64,000 bases of DNA from Phylloscopus collybita (GCA_027886175.1 JAJNNQ010000024.1:3952001-4016000); one strand, 5' to 3'; counted from the stretch's first letter, positions 48,001-61,658 are shown. Numbers and translations are program-made. The notes: generated from the letters alone by a model not told the origin.

Positions 48001-49484
48001 TTCCTCCCTTTTCTTCAATTCTTAATCAATAGAAACATTTATAGGGAAATTCAGGATTTGGGCTGTTCCACATCAAAATTTCCTATTGTAGAAAGACTTG
48101 GAGACTACTCCCAGAAATATTCCCATTATCCATAAGAAAATTTAGATGCTGCTTTTAGTAATCAACTAGCTCATGGGTAATAAGTAACTTGATCATGGGT
48201 AATAAGTAAGTTTTAATTTTATGTCTGAAAATTGAGGAAATTTAAGAAATGTTTTAGACAAATTCATCTTAGTGTCTCAGATCTCAAAATATTTTGTGAC
48301 TTTGACACCCGGGCACTAAAGTGATTTTTTAAAAGTGAGTCTGGGTTAATGAAAAAAAATAAACTAAAAATCTTTCTCTTATTTCTTTTAAAGGTATTTC
48401 TCTCTTTGAATTGCATCATTTCATTTCATCAAACCATTGTCTCAAGAAACAGTAAACAACTTCCAGAAACCTTTTTAATGCATGTTCTTTTTATTTTTTT
48501 TTTTTTTGATTCCTAATTGCCACTTTAAACTTCTGTATCAATTTTTGCTTGAACATCCCTGCAGAAGAATAGGATATAGTTTCCACTTCTCAGGACTACT
48601 GCAACAAATAGAGGAAGCTGATCTATTACATCTAATGATTTGTCAAGTGGGACCACAGTTATTTTGGGGGAAAAAGAAAGCTTTTATTCTGTTCTTAATG
48701 TAAGACAGAACTGCTATCAGAATGGGCATAAGATTCTTTCCTTTGATACTTTAGTAACTGTTAATTATCATAATACTTTAGAAATGTAAGCTGAATTATT
48801 TAGGATAATGCACTCCTGAGGGGTTTTGAGTCACTCTAGAAAACTTGCACCGTGGCTTGGATTGTACAACTGCTTTTGTTGGTGTGCCTTCAGAAAAGAA
48901 TACTAAGAGTTTCTAATAACCAATGGCAATTTGCAGCAAAAAGAACACTTTTGCCTTTATGGGTGTCACTCAAACCCCACACTGAAGTGCATGTAAAAAG
49001 GGACCATTTAATAACTAGTATAAATCCTATTTCTTACAGAGATACTCAGTGGCATAACCCATTTTTTTTTTTTTTTTGCTGTAAGATGGCTGATGAATAC
49101 AAGCTCCTTGAATCACCTTTTCTAAATCCACACTCAAAACTGCCACGTGCTTAACAAAGGGGAGAGCAAAGAGAGTTCCTACCTCAAATGATATTCTATG
49201 CAGTTTCTATTGATTTCTAAAGGCAGCACTAAGCTGGGCTGAGGATTTGAGCTGTTTCACAGATGACTTTGTCCCCTCTCTGTACTCCAGGCCAGCTGCA
49301 AATTGTGAGGATTCTGCCTGGGACTTGAAAGCTGAGTGGGGAACCAGCAAAGTGCCTGTGAAGCAGAGCACAGCTCTGTCCTACACTGGAGGAGAAAGGA
49401 TGGGAGCAGCTTCATCTCATGGCACAGGTTCTCTTCTGGTTACACCTTTACCTGACTGGATCTCTGTGCCTGCTGGCAGTGAAT
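45063..49484. other. Non-coding DNA, no gene recognised
   Basis: AT-rich unique sequence. It contains A-runs near 45804 and 45844, a C-run followed by an A-run near 46906-46920, T-runs at 48494-48507 and 49062-49077, and a tandem duplication at 48171-48209. A GC-richer patch near 49240-49490 lies just upstream of the CR1 tail and may be partly retroposon-derived, although I cannot align it. Confidence 0.6.
48171..48209. repeat. Two-copy direct tandem repeat, period 22
   Basis: TCATGGGTAATAAGTAA occurs at 48171-48187 and again at 48193-48209, giving a 22-base period with identical 17-base cores. This is a small local duplication. Confidence 0.75.
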
Positions 49485-49579
49485 GTGGCACTTAAGGACA
49501 TGACTGTGCTGGGTCAATGCTTGGATTCAGTGATCTTAAAATACTCCTCCAACCTAAATTATTCTGTGATTTTGTGAAA
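49485..49579 (+). mobile_element. CR1 LINE 3' tail fragment
   Basis: The segment reads 'gtggcacttaaggacatg', 'gctgggtcaatgcttgga', 'ttcagtgatcttaaaa', 'ctcctccaacctaaatta' and ends 'ttctgtgattttgtg'. This matches the last hundred bases of CR1 subfamilies whose end has the GGTTGGACTCGATGATCTTA box and the ATTCTGTG octamer tail. It is heavily 5'-truncated, non-coding and moderately diverged. It is of the same general subfamily type as the minus-strand copy at 19634, which also carries the 'gggttaatggttgg' box. Confidence 0.85.
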
Positions 49580-49685
49580 TCGTTCTTGCTTATGAAGCAA
49601 ACTGGGCTGGAATTATGATAAAATATGTAAACTGCTCTGCATGCTGGAAATCTAAAATTCTACCTCTGTGGTGTTTTTTTTGCAG

Positions 49686-49747
49686 CAGTGAAGAGAAGCT
49701 CAGTTTCCTGTAGTACCAAGGAGGCTTTGTTGCTCTTACTCAGCTGG
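49686..49747 (+). other. Exon-like segment with strong splice-site matches (candidate only)
   Basis: A T-rich tract ending in TTTTTTTTGCAG (to 49685) is followed by 62 bases and a perfect GTAAG donor at 49748. Only one frame through the segment is open (20 codons from 49688). No protein is recognised. It lies about 100 bases after a CR1 tail. It could be an exon of a non-coding RNA, or the signals may match by chance. Confidence 0.18.
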
Positions 49748-50504
49748 GTAAGAGTGGTGAGCACACCACGAGGGTCACATCCCAGACCAGTGAAGTACCC
49801 CTGAATGATTAAAGGAAATACAAATGAAAGGGTGACCCTTGGCTATGGAGTATTTTAGTCTGTTGGAACTGTAAGGTTTTTAATATATTGAACTTGCACT
49901 TTTTGGAGGGTGAAGACAGTGCTTCATTCTCAGTCAGAAAATTAAAGCTGCATATGAAAACCAATGTGATGCTGTTTGTGGATTCCTTCTAAGTACAGTT
50001 TTTGCAACAATTCTCAATCTCTATTTCAATCAAAAGACCTTATTTCAAGAAGGCTGGCAATGGGTAAGCACTCAGGAACAAGATAAAGCATTCCTCCTTG
50101 CTGAAGGCACTCTCCCAGTGCCTCTTCAGTTGTAGATATCAATTGTAATAACTCTTGGGGAACAGTTTTATGTTACTTTTCAAACCAAGATCATATGAAC
50201 TATAACATACACACACGGAGGGGAAAAAAAATCCACTATTTGTTTTAGCTACCATTTAAAAAGTGGCAGAAGTTTACCATAGAATGTGTCTGGGTGGAAT
50301 GATGGGATGTTAGTGCCAAGCTGCTCAGATAAAAACAGCATATGAGACAAGCCTCTGATGTATGCTTAGATAGAGTTCCAGCTCAGCACATACAGAATGT
50401 ATTATTTCTTGAGAGAAAGAACATTTTGTGTTTTGAGAACTCCAGGCTGATACTGGAAGAGCACAAGCCAGCTCTTCTTCCATGTTTGTTTTTCAATGCA
50501 TCAT

Positions 50505-50535
50505 ACACACAACACACACACACACAAAAAAAAAA
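50505..50535 (+). repeat. CA-rich repeat followed by A-run
   Basis: Imperfect CA dinucleotide repeats lead into about ten A residues. A simple repeat. Confidence 0.8.
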
Positions 50536-52700
50536 GCTGAATAGATCAAGTACATGACAGAGCAACTGTGTGGAAAGCAAAAGGGCTCAAATCCAGGCTG
50601 TCAGCCCTACATCAAATTTTTCCATAAACTTCTTGGAGGACTTTGCAGAATGTTATGAAAATAGAGCAGTCCCAGGAAGGTGCCATTTGGTACTCCAGAG
50701 CATTCTCCCTCTATTTGCAAAGAAATATCACAGGAACAGCCTGTTCTCGGGGTGGGATGGGAACTAACCCTCTCCATAACATTTTCAGTGCCAAGCAGCA
50801 AGCCCCCATCTGTCTGCCAGCAGGAGAGAGAGAGACAACAAATGAAAAATGGAAAGGAGAAGCAACCAGAATTTGGGCATAGGAGAGAAACATCTGCTAA
50901 AGGGACAGGAAAAAAAAAAAAAAAAAAGGGTTCTGGGAGATTCAGACAAAGAATCATAAAGCAGGTAAAAGAACATAACCATGTTCCCAAAAAGGAGAAA
51001 GAGAGGGAGGAAAAAAACAGGTGGTAGACATAAAAATAAAGGAATTCTTTAGAAAGAAAGGAAGGGAAACAAAACCAGATGTACTGTAGGTATTTACCTG
51101 TGTTAATAACAAGAGATTTGATGAACAGAATGGCTGAATAACAGTGGGTTCTGATTGCTCTAATACATGGGCTTAGTCATTGGGTTTGGTCTTAGTTTTT
51201 CAGCTTTTGAAATCCATGTCATTTAAAAAAAAAAAAAAACCAAACCAAACAACACAAAATAGAGATCATTGCATGAAAGTTATTCTTCATATTTGCACAA
51301 GAATTGTGAGGGGGAAAAAAATCAGCCACTTACCTGCAAAATTTCCTGAGTTTTTTGATTGTTTCAGTACAAAGAGATGAGCATTCCCATGTGCCTGGAT
51401 GAAAAAACGTTGGTAAAATTTATTTTAAAAAAAATAGATGTAAGAAATGAAGAGAATAAAATGGATTTAAGTACAAAATCCCTAATCTTCCTGGAGATAC
51501 ACACAAGTAGCTGCCACAGATGGAATGATCATCCAGCAAGATGATTCAGTAATAAAATTGCTGTGATTGACTGTTAGTCCTGAACACTTCAGAGTTAGAA
51601 ATTGGGCTTCTTAGAGTTACCTTAGAAATGTTCATGCATGAAATATGTAAATAATGTCTGATTTTTATTTTTTTTTTTTTTGGTAGCTTCATTTTGAGCA
51701 CATAGATATTCTTTGGGGCATTTTCTTGAATTTTTAAGTTTGGGGTTTTTTTTAATGTAACAAATATATGGCTTTGTTTCTGTACATAAATTTTCTGCCT
51801 TAGTTTCACTAAACCCAGAACAAGGCAGCGCAATAATTCATTGCTGCTTCATGCATGCTGCTGTGAGAATGATGAAACAAATGCTTTCCCAAGGCATTGC
51901 AAAGGAAAGAGACATTCAGCTGATGCAGGTTTCCATTGCTGTTACCCAAATGCAACAGGTAACAGCCATGAATTTAGATGATCCTGCAGCATATTCCTGT
52001 AATACTCTTTATTCTGTGTGTGGAATTTTCTGACTCTGTCAGCATTCGTGGGAAATGCTTAGCTACTACAACATTGTTCTTTTGTTTTTATATTTTACCA
52101 GAATTCCAAACTCTTAATAAAACTCCGAGGTTCAGTGACAGCTCCCAGTACTTTTTAGCATTTTATCACAGCTGCTCATTATAATATTAAAAGTGCTCCC
52201 AATTTGTGGCCAGTCTTGAACAAGCAGAAATGTATCAAGTGTTTAGAAAAGGAGAAGGAAAAAAAAAAATAGACACAGATTTTCTTCTACACTTTGATCT
52301 TTCCTGTTCTGTTGTCTCATGCAAATTATTTTACCTCTTAGTGATGCTTTCCTGGTGGTGTATCAGAGATAATTCACAAAAGAAAATATACCTGCCTCAA
52401 TATACAGCAGGAGAATTTCTAAAAAGATTGCTAGATATGTATAGCCTTTGATGTTTATTAGTCTCACTGCATACTTAAAATTCAAATCAAGGCATCAGAA
52501 AACCCTTGAGACAAATGCATAATTCATATTTTCTATTTACTATGCCTTTTCTATGTATTATATCAGCTTTTATTGATTTCTGTTCATGGAATATTCACAA
52601 AATAATAAAATTCCCAATATTATTACATATTCTAACTTTTTATCTCATTAATTTCTTCAGAGCTGACTTCTAAAAAGATGACACTGATGTCAATATTTAT

Positions 52701-52723
52701 TATAGCACTTAACTAGTGCTATA
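52701..52723. repeat. Perfect short inverted repeat
   Basis: TATAGCACT (52701-52709) pairs with AGTGCTATA (52715-52723) around a five-base loop. It is isolated, and no function can be inferred. Confidence 0.6.
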
Positions 52724-55700
52724 CTGGCCATTTTTTAGATTATTAAATTACCAGGGGCTGTGGGACTTTTTGAAACACACATCAGCATATTTGTCCAATT
52801 ATTTTAAGGAATCTTTCCTTCTCACTGAAAGCAAAGCTGATCATTTTTTTCTTACTGGACAACTGCATCATGTATCAATAGTGGATGGATATTTCCTATT
52901 CAGTTCTGATGGAATAATTAATTTTAATGCTTGTTGTATAGGAAGCTCTTGTTATTTTTAGGTTTTATGTGTGTTTTATTCACCTGTCACTGTCACACTT
53001 TGGTGTGGCACTTTCCATTGAGATGTTTCCACAGCTGATGACAAAAATATTTTGCAATGAAGTGCTGTCAGCATGAGTGAATCAGGTGCTCTGAGATCAG
53101 CTGCACCTCGAGGGGGTTACACTGTGAGTAGAGGGTGCTGTAGGAAAATCAAATTGCAGAGGCTTGAAAGGGAGTAAAAAAAAAAGGGCCTAAAGCTTCA
53201 CACAGTGTTCTAAAAGTCTTCTCTGGAAAAAAAAATTAAATCCATGGATAAAGCTGGGAATAAGGAAAAGCCTTCAACCTTTACCTACAGGACATCAGCA
53301 AAATCTATTCTGTGGTTCAAATCCAACTTCACAGAGCCCAGCTTAAAAGTGCTGACTTATTATCTATTATATAGACTTATAGACTACAATACCAAAATTT
53401 TACTCATTATGAAGTAACAATTAATCAAAGGGACAGAAGACTTAACACAAAGATACCATTTTATGAGGGAATTAGAATTGTTGTCAACCAAAATCTTCCT
53501 GCTTTTCCATTTGAAAATACATGAGAAGCCGTTTGCAGATAAAATTTGGGAAACTGAATATCTGAAATATACCTGGAATATAAATAGGATCACAGTTTGA
53601 GTTTCTCATGCACCCATTCTGTGGTGAAAAGTACCTCTGGCCTTGACTTTTTGGAGCATTACAATGCTTTTCCTAATTCACATCAGAAGATGAGGAAAAC
53701 AAAGACACACAAGCCAAAGAACAAGGACTTGCAGCTGCATCCCGTAAAATTAAAAGGGAAAAACAAATCAAAAGAAAATCAAAATCATCGAATGGGCCTC
53801 TTCTCAACCATCCTAAGAGTAGTAAATATGGTGTAAGTTATGCTTAAACCAGCATTTGCTGAGAGAACATTAGTCCAGGTAGAAGCAGTTCCTCCTTTCA
53901 CATTATCTGTTGGATTATAAGATCATTACTGCTGATCAGTTCCCTGTTTTTTTCTTTATAGAGCATCTAAAAATTGAGTAAAGCCCTGAAGCATAATGAT
54001 TTTCTATTATAAAAGCAACAAAAAATTGTATTTTTTTTTAATGTAAATGTGTCTATCTATATATGGAGGGGAAGAAGTGGAGGGAAACAGACCCTGTGTT
54101 TTCAATGTTTTGAAATTCAGGGGGAATATTTTTGCACTGAGTTAGCCCACAGAATGTACAATATGAAACAAAAAGAATATCATAGAACCTATTTTTCTGT
54201 GGTATGACTTCCTAAAAGGTAACAGGCCTATTGGAAATAGGATTTAAACTTAGTTCAGTCACACCTTCTGGAATAAGGATAAAATGAAAGATAAAACATA
54301 GTAAGATTTTCACATGATTTCAGCATGTGAAAACCCCAGAGTTTTCTGTAACAACACTTCTCACAAATGGTCACTGCAAGACCTTCCTTGGACAGTGACA
54401 TCTCAGGTACAGCAGAGAAGACAATAAAAATGCAGCAAACTGCAGTCCATAATTCCTCAGGTCCTTCTGGTAGCTATGCCAGGGAGTCTCAGCATTCATC
54501 ACACACTGAAAGATGATTTTAGGGAGTATCTGAGGAAAAAAAAAAAACCTCTTTGAACTGCATTTTTATGCATCACTTTGACCTCATAACCTGGTTTATA
54601 GCTACTAGTTCTTTAAAGATGAGAGCACATTCAGAGTAATTGTCAATTTTAGCATTTCATCTTCAGAGGGACAAATGCACAATGAAGGGTGGGGAGTGCT
54701 GCCACTCACTTTTACCTTGCACAACAAAAACTGGAGTTGTTTTGTTTTGTTTTTTTTAACTGCACTCATCCAAATACAGCCAGATGTAGCCTGGAATGGT
54801 TTGCAGGGCTTGTGCTGCCCCAAAGGATACTGTGGAAAGGCACAAGGATGTTCCTTGTCTCATAACCACCCCTCATTACTCATGGTTTACTTCTAGGCTT
54901 AGTTGCCAGCTGCAAGCCATTCTCATCAATTCCCATGCAAGCAACTGCAGGATTTTAGAAGACTTTAATTCTATAAAATTGCCCATTTTTTAAAGAGCAC
55001 TTTCAATGGGCATGGCTAAAATGGCAGTGTCTGTATTGACAAATTCAGTCAGAAAAAAAAAAGAGAAAAGCCTCATCTCAAATCATAGCCAGCTTATTTT
55101 TCACACTCAAGCTGCCAAGTATGGCTCTGCAAAATCTGTCAGTTTTTAAATGCTACTCACTGCATATTCAAAGCCTCTTCAAAGAATATTTCCTTGACTT
55201 ACATCACATGCAGCCACCCACACCTCCCCACGCCCTGCCTACACCTCCAAACAATTCAGGTAGCAGGGTGACAGAGCAACATTAACCCATCACATCTGAA
55301 GGGTTATGTAGGGTTTTGGTTTTGATTGGGAGGGGGTTTTTTTTAAGGCAAAATTAGAACAAAACCCCCCTTGCCTTTTTCAACATTAGGCTTCCTAATT
55401 CTCTAAATTCTCTTTTGGAGACTCTTCCCACTAATAATGAGTGCTGGCTGCTAGAGGCCCTTTAGGTAATGATTTCTGCAGGAAGTCTTGTTCAACAAAA
55501 ATGTAAGAAATAACAACCTCACCCACCAGAGCTGCATGTTGTGGATGTTTGCACAGCAGAATTCCAGCAAGGATTCCATTCTGCCACTTCAACTCCACAG
55601 AGCAGCACTTGGCTCAAGATAAAGAGCTCACTTTAGATGGAGGGATTTAGTTCAGGCAGGGAAGGATTACTCACCATGAGTTACAATGGCAGAATTTGGC

Positions 55701-55768
55701 CAGAGAAGCCAGGGCAGCCTTTGCAATATCAACACATTATTTTAAAACAGCTGGGAAATAGGTATTTA

Positions 55769-55788
55769 AAAAAAAAAAAAAAAAAAAA
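55769..55788 (+). repeat. 20-base poly(A) run
   Basis: The longest A-run in the window. The 150 bases before it show no AATAAA signal at the right distance and no recognisable gene match, so I do not call a processed pseudogene tail. Confidence 0.85.
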
Positions 55789-58700
55789 GAGTATGAAGGA
55801 GGATCAACTACTGTCTTAATTTAAGCAGGAATTCTGGTTTTAATTCATCTAATTGTGTTAAGCTGCTAATAGGCTAATTGGAAGAGCCCAGCACATTCAA
55901 GAGGCTGGTATTTAATTAACAAAATCACGCTTCACACAATGCCAGACAAGGGGTCAATCCTTGAATGAGGAGCTCCCTTGAGAGGAAAAGGCACAATTAA
56001 TGCTGCAGAAACTTCTCATTCATTCTCCTGCTGCTAAATATCACTGACTGGGAGGGACACCATTGTTTCTTAGTTACTTTTTTTTGGCAAAACTTTCCCG
56101 TTTTTCCTTGTCTCTTTATCTGACCCCTACATCCTTTCCTCTAGTGGGTTTCGACCTCTATCTGGCTTGATGCATTTGTAAATATATTTATACACTCAAC
56201 CCTGAGAGTATTATCCATGCAGACTTCTGCCATGGACACAGGAGTTTCAATGATGCCATTTTAGTGTCCATCTAGAAGTTCCAACTCTGTGCCAGCAAAA
56301 TAGCTTCTTGAGGCTTAAAAGGATTTTACAAGCCCCCAAAAACACTGGGCAGACTTCAAGGGATCCCTAAAAATGTTCCAAGCTACTATGCCAGTCAGCC
56401 TCCATTCCTTAGCTCCAGGAAAGGAGCTTGTTAAGTGTTCATTACCTCAATTCAGTTTTATTTCGAGGCGTTGCTCAGCATGAATAAGGAAACAGAATCC
56501 AGCCCCTGTTAGGACAGCGTGCACACACACACCAAACTGAAGTAGTGAGAGGCTCTGGGAATATTGATGAGCAAGGAGAAGAGATTACTTCAACACAAGG
56601 CATTTTAACAAGCAAAGAGAGACTGCTCAGTGAACATATTCAAGAGTCCTGGCAGGCATGATTGTATAGGTAGAACTCAGAATCATTTTCAGTCAGGGAA
56701 ATTTCTTCCTTGCTCCTTAAGTCAGGGCGTTTAAAATCGAAGTTTACTATTGCTCAACTGAGGAAACATTCAGGAGAATGTCTGTAAATAGCCCTGAGGG
56801 TCTTTGCAAGGTAGTTTTTCTCAGTGGCAAGATGCTTTTCACAATTAGAAAACTCTGCCTGGGGTTCTTTTAACCACAATAGCCTTTCCTCACCAGCCAG
56901 ACTTCTCAATTAGCACTAAGAGCTGCCTCTGGCTCAATACTTCCCACAACTAATACTGTGCTTGTTATCCTCAAGTGTCTAAATTAAGATTAGTGACCTT
57001 CTGTTATTTACTACATGACAGTTACTTGGTGTTGACCTTAAGGAGAAGGTGTTTAAATGTATATGAAGATATATTCATAACACTACAGGAAAAAATTTAC
57101 ATTTATATTGCATGGAAAGACTACAGCTTTCCCTTTCTGGCATTTCTGGTTCTTACAGACTTTATTCTATGGACAATGTTAATGACTTATAAAGGGTAAG
57201 ACTTTTCTATTTTAAAGAAAATGTCACATTACCACAACACATGTGGAATAAATACATGATTCCTCCCTGGAATTCAATCTGTACACAATACTTGAGCAAA
57301 AGATCAAGTACAGCATCTTTTGAAAGAAAAATAATTAAGAACCAATGGAAAACAATAGTGGGAGGACAATGCAAATGTGTGGGCAGCCTTTGGTAATAAT
57401 CCAATAAAAAGACAAATTATATTTACATTCTATCAGCAAATAGGTTGATAAAAAAATATTTATTCATTGGCCACAATCTCATTCCTTTTAGGCTTCAGCA
57501 ATATGTTCTCCTCACTTCGCAGCTGAAATGACTGCTTTCAGAATTACTTCACAGGTCTGAAAACTACTCCCTGGAAAAATGTCACCTCTGTTCTCTTTTC
57601 CCTATTGTATTTGTGTGATTCACCATGAATGTTCAGCAGTCTTAGGTATAAAACTTTGATTGCAGCAGTGCAATTATAGAAAAAGCAATTTTATGGTCTA
57701 TCTTGGGGGAAAAAAATAGCATTTTATTAAGAATATAGGCATGATTTGTCTTGGATGCCTCTGTAATCTAACTGTGAGACTTACAAAAATCCTTTATCGT
57801 TGCCTCTTAATTGTTATCTCAGAATTACCTAGTAGAAATTAAATTCATTATGAGAATAATTTCTAGTGGAATTTTCAGTAAAACATCCTCATGCCCACAA
57901 AATACATCCTTTACATATTTAATATGTTTAAACGGAACAAATATCTGAATGAGCAGGTAAACTCTTTTCTCTAGGTGAACAATACCTTAAAAACAAAGAT
58001 GGTTTAACATTTCATGTTAGACTGAGTCTTCCACATCTGTTCCACCCTCTAATTGCAAATACAAGAAGAACACAATCCTGAGCTACACCTTTAAAAGTTA
58101 GATTAAGTGATTCAGATGCCTGTGCATGATCCTTGTTCAGCGCAGCAGAGATTTGCACTGCTTTTCTTGTAGCTTAATTAAAATAAAATAAAATAAAATT
58201 TTAAAAAAATAGGCTCTTCTTGGAGAGTATGAAAATATTTCATACAATATAATTTATATAACAAATAATATAATTCATCATAATCCAAAGCTTGCCTTGA
58301 ATGCAGTCACAGAAGCATTGGTAACAAAGTTTTACTACACTTCTGCCCTGTGACATCACTCTCAGGTGCTGTTTCAAACTTCATTTTAAGACAGTTTGTA
58401 ATCTTCAAGTTGTTACTAAGCATCATTACAAAGAAAAAATATTAGACAAGCAATAAATGGCATTCTCCCCATAGTGCAGATACGCAGTCCTTGAAAAAGT
58501 CCACATTCTTGTAAGAAACAAACAAACAAACAAAAAGAGAATACACAAACACTGAAACTTTACAGTCAATGGGTTCTATATGGAAATTTCTTGGAAATTT
58601 CAATATATTTTTGCCCAAATTTGTCTCATTTATCTATTGTATTTATGTAGTTACACATGTAAGGGCTTCACAATAATCTCAGGGTCCTAGATCTGACAGT

Positions 58701-60315
58701 TTTACACGGTTAATGGTCTCTGTTAAATAATAAATCTAAATATTTCCTTAGAGGGTGTGCCTGTGGTTCCTAGCAGCCTCTGGAGCCAGCAGTGAGTGAA
58801 GCACTTTATTCACAGAGGGGGGAAAATAGTTCTTTTTATTCACCAGATTTTCATTTAATACCTACTGAACAAAAGTCCAGAACTAGTAAAAACAAAAGAA
58901 CCAACGAATATGTTCAATAGAAATTCACATCTGCTTCATTTTGAAGCACTTTAGAAGAAAACTTCATTGGAAAAGAGATATCAAAATAAACTGACATTTA
59001 GTAGGTAGGAATTTCATAGCCTCTGCCTGGACTGGAATCATACTGGAGGTCCCAGAGGTAAATCATCAGCTTTTTTTTCCCTTGCTATAATTTTCAGGAT
59101 CTTCCTTATACCAATAACCTGAAACATCTCTACATCTTTGTTTCAAAATAATACCTTGGGAGCAGAGTAATGAAAATACTCTCACTACAATTATGCAGAA
59201 CTTCTCTAAGTGTGAGGAATTTATAATAGAATTGTACTTTTCAATCCTTACCTCTTCCATTAGATAGAGAAGTTAGAGTACATTTAGTTGAATTACAGAT
59301 TTAAGATGCTTTCACTATTTCATGAAAACCTACTATTAAAGTGGCTGCTTTATCAGAAATTGGTATTTTTGTGTCAAAAATATTTTCCTCATGGTTAGAA
59401 ATAATTTCTTTCATATATTCATAGGAACCCTGCTCTACCATCACTCTGAAGGATACCAGAAAAAAAAATATTCAGTGGATTTTTGTAGGAATCAGTGTTT
59501 ATATTAGGGAGATTAGGGATTGGAGTAATAAACAGGATTCCTTCATTCACCCTGAAATTAATGTATTCTGCATCCCTGCACTAACTCACTAGAACATCTC
59601 TGAATAGCTGGCATCTGAATGGCATAGTTTGTTCCAATTCTATAAATCTCGTGTAACAAGAAAATCAAAAAAAATAGTTTCATGATGCCTGCTACTGAAT
59701 TGGGTTTTCACATCTGAGGTTTGATAGGCTTCAGGCATTTTTCTGTCTTCCAACAGCACCAGAGAAATTAAAAGGTCCAATTTATGCCTTAAATATGAAC
59801 TATATAAGTATTTAGTTTCCTAAAAGCCCAATGCTCAACATTATTTCACAGAAAAAAACTGAAAGCCACATAAGATTATTTCTTCAGCTGTTAGAACATG
59901 CTAAGAAAGAAAAAGAGAATAAAGATTCATATACATGAAGAGGGATGCCTAGGTGGGCAAACATTTTCATTTATTGTGATTTAATTCAAAGGGCCATTAA
60001 ATGCTGAGAATCTAACAGAATCTCAGCAGAGAACCACAATTCAGATTGTTACAGAAGTAATAAAATAACTGAACTCTGGGGCTGTTGTTCACTAATATAA
60101 ACTCTCACATGTCAACTAACTGGCTGGCCTGTGGAAATTAATGCCAACAGACCCAGACTTGTGCCTTTGGTTTTCTCACACTACTTTATCTTCCAGTTTC
60201 TATTTTTGCTGTTAAGAATGTTTAAATATTATTTACGCTTCAGCTTTTCAGCATTCTCTCAATATGTTCCTTTTCCCCTCCAAAATATTAAAAGATTGAC
60301 TCTCATTACAAACTC
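55789..60315. other. Non-coding DNA, no gene recognised
   Basis: Unique AT-rich sequence with an (AAAAT)-type repeat at 58178-58199 and (AAAC)n at 58515-58535. A stretch at 55850-55935 with GGCTAATTGG and ATTTAATTAAC looks enhancer-like, by impression only. No frame exceeds 80 codons. I recognise no retroposon here. Confidence 0.65.
58178..58199 (+). repeat. (AAAAT)n pentanucleotide repeat
   Basis: Four units of AAAAT/ATAAA in an A-rich context that ends in a short T-run and A-run. Confidence 0.8.
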
Positions 60316-60368
60316 AAAAAAAACCCAAAAAAAACCCAAAAAAAACCAAAAAAAACAAACCAAACCCA
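60316..60368 (+). repeat. A/C-rich repeat with roughly 11-base period
   Basis: Eight-A blocks alternate with CCC, CCC, CC, then single C and CAAACC variants. The periodic part covers about 35 bases. The complement reads GGG separated by T-runs, resembling in miniature the T/G tracts at 10021 and 16829. The frame over it (60131-60409) becomes Lys/Pro/Gln-rich only because of this repeat. Confidence 0.8.
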
Positions 60369-61655
60369 AAGCAATCAGAGCCAAACCAACAGCAAAAAAT
60401 ATAGAATGAAAGACCCTAAATGTGATATATCAGTGTAAAATTAGATAGTTTATTCATACATTGCCTTGGTACATGTACCACTATCCTGCCTGTAAAGATG
60501 ATCAGCATATTAAAGATTTTGGCTACTTCCTCACAAAGAACCATCTCCTGTTACAGACATACTCAATATAAAGAGAGGAAAGTCTTGTTGAGATCTCTTC
60601 TGCTTTGGCAGATTAGTTGGAGACAAAGTATTTCAGCACAGAGGAACATCAAAATTTGGATTTGTGGGAAAACATCTCCTTATATGTCCACCTCTGAGTG
60701 TTCTCTCTCCTGCTTTTTACACTACAGGGAGACAGGGAATTTAAACTGTAACACTTCAGTCACTGTGAGAAACTCCTCCATGCCCAAAGACAGGAGGATT
60801 GCAGATACCCCTGAACACAAATACTTTGAGATTGGATCTCTCACATGTATAGATTACTTTAGTGCCTCACTAGACAAAAGCAGAAGATAAAACTATGACA
60901 TGTGTAAATAAGGAATAATGATTCAGGGAAAAGGGTTGAATGTGGTTACAAGAAGAAATGGAGTTTAGGAGGGTATAGAAACTGCCATGCTTTAGCATTT
61001 ATTAGTTGCAACCACAACTGCAGCACAAACGACTGATGAGTGAATATTTGTGTGGTTTCAACAAGCTTCATTATTCAAAAGTGGGGGTTTTTTTCCCTTC
61101 TCTTCATTTCCTTTTCACAGAAACCCTACTGATGCTCTAATCAGGCATATTGGACATTTATAAATTAGCATAAGTTTAGCATATCACAATTATTCACTTC
61201 AACATCTCTACTCCCCCTCACATTACTAGGAGCAGATCAGAACATCTATCACTTTCCCTTTAACACAGGCCTCAGAAGTGATCTTTTTAACTACATATTC
61301 CAGCTTTAAAATAAGTCTCCCAACATCATCCTTACGTGCTCAGCAGTGCTGTCCTTGGTTTGTTTAACATTATCTTTCCATAATCAGAACTATTTCTGAT
61401 CTTCAGTTGTCATTACTGTGGATCAAGGGGGTTCTCAACTGTTAGGTTCTTCAAAGAACAGGTTTTTGTGCTCTCATCTGAAAGTGTCAGGAATCAATGA
61501 GCTTGTAATGAACTATGTGTGTCACTCTGCTAAGCTCCTAGAGATGCAAACAACAAAATATATCACCTACCTCGAAAGACACTGGCAAACAATTTTTTGG
61601 GGATAAAAACCAGTGCTCCAACACTTGAAGTCTCTTTGTCTGAAGCCCAAACTTG
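60369..61655. other. Non-coding DNA, no gene recognised
   Basis: Unique sequence. A 130-codon frame at 60498-60890 on the plus strand has a mixed composition and no recognisable motif, and I treat it as accidental. Confidence 0.6.
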
Positions 61656-61658
61656 AGA

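Larger units (their letters stand above)
49580..55768. other. Non-coding DNA with simple repeats
   Basis: No gene recognised. Contents include an exon-like segment at 49686-49747, a CA-rich run passing into A at 50505-50535, an 18-base A-run at 50910-50927, a purine-rich stretch near 50985-51020, a 15-base A-run at 51225-51239 and a T-run near 51669-51681. There is a perfect 9-bp hairpin at 52701-52723. Open frames reach 127 codons (50607-50990, minus), largely through purine/pyrimidine bias. Confidence 0.6.

Noticed and set aside
55620..55800. Processed pseudogene ending in the 20-base A-run
   Set aside because: No upstream match to a gene, no AATAAA at the proper distance and no flanking duplication are visible.
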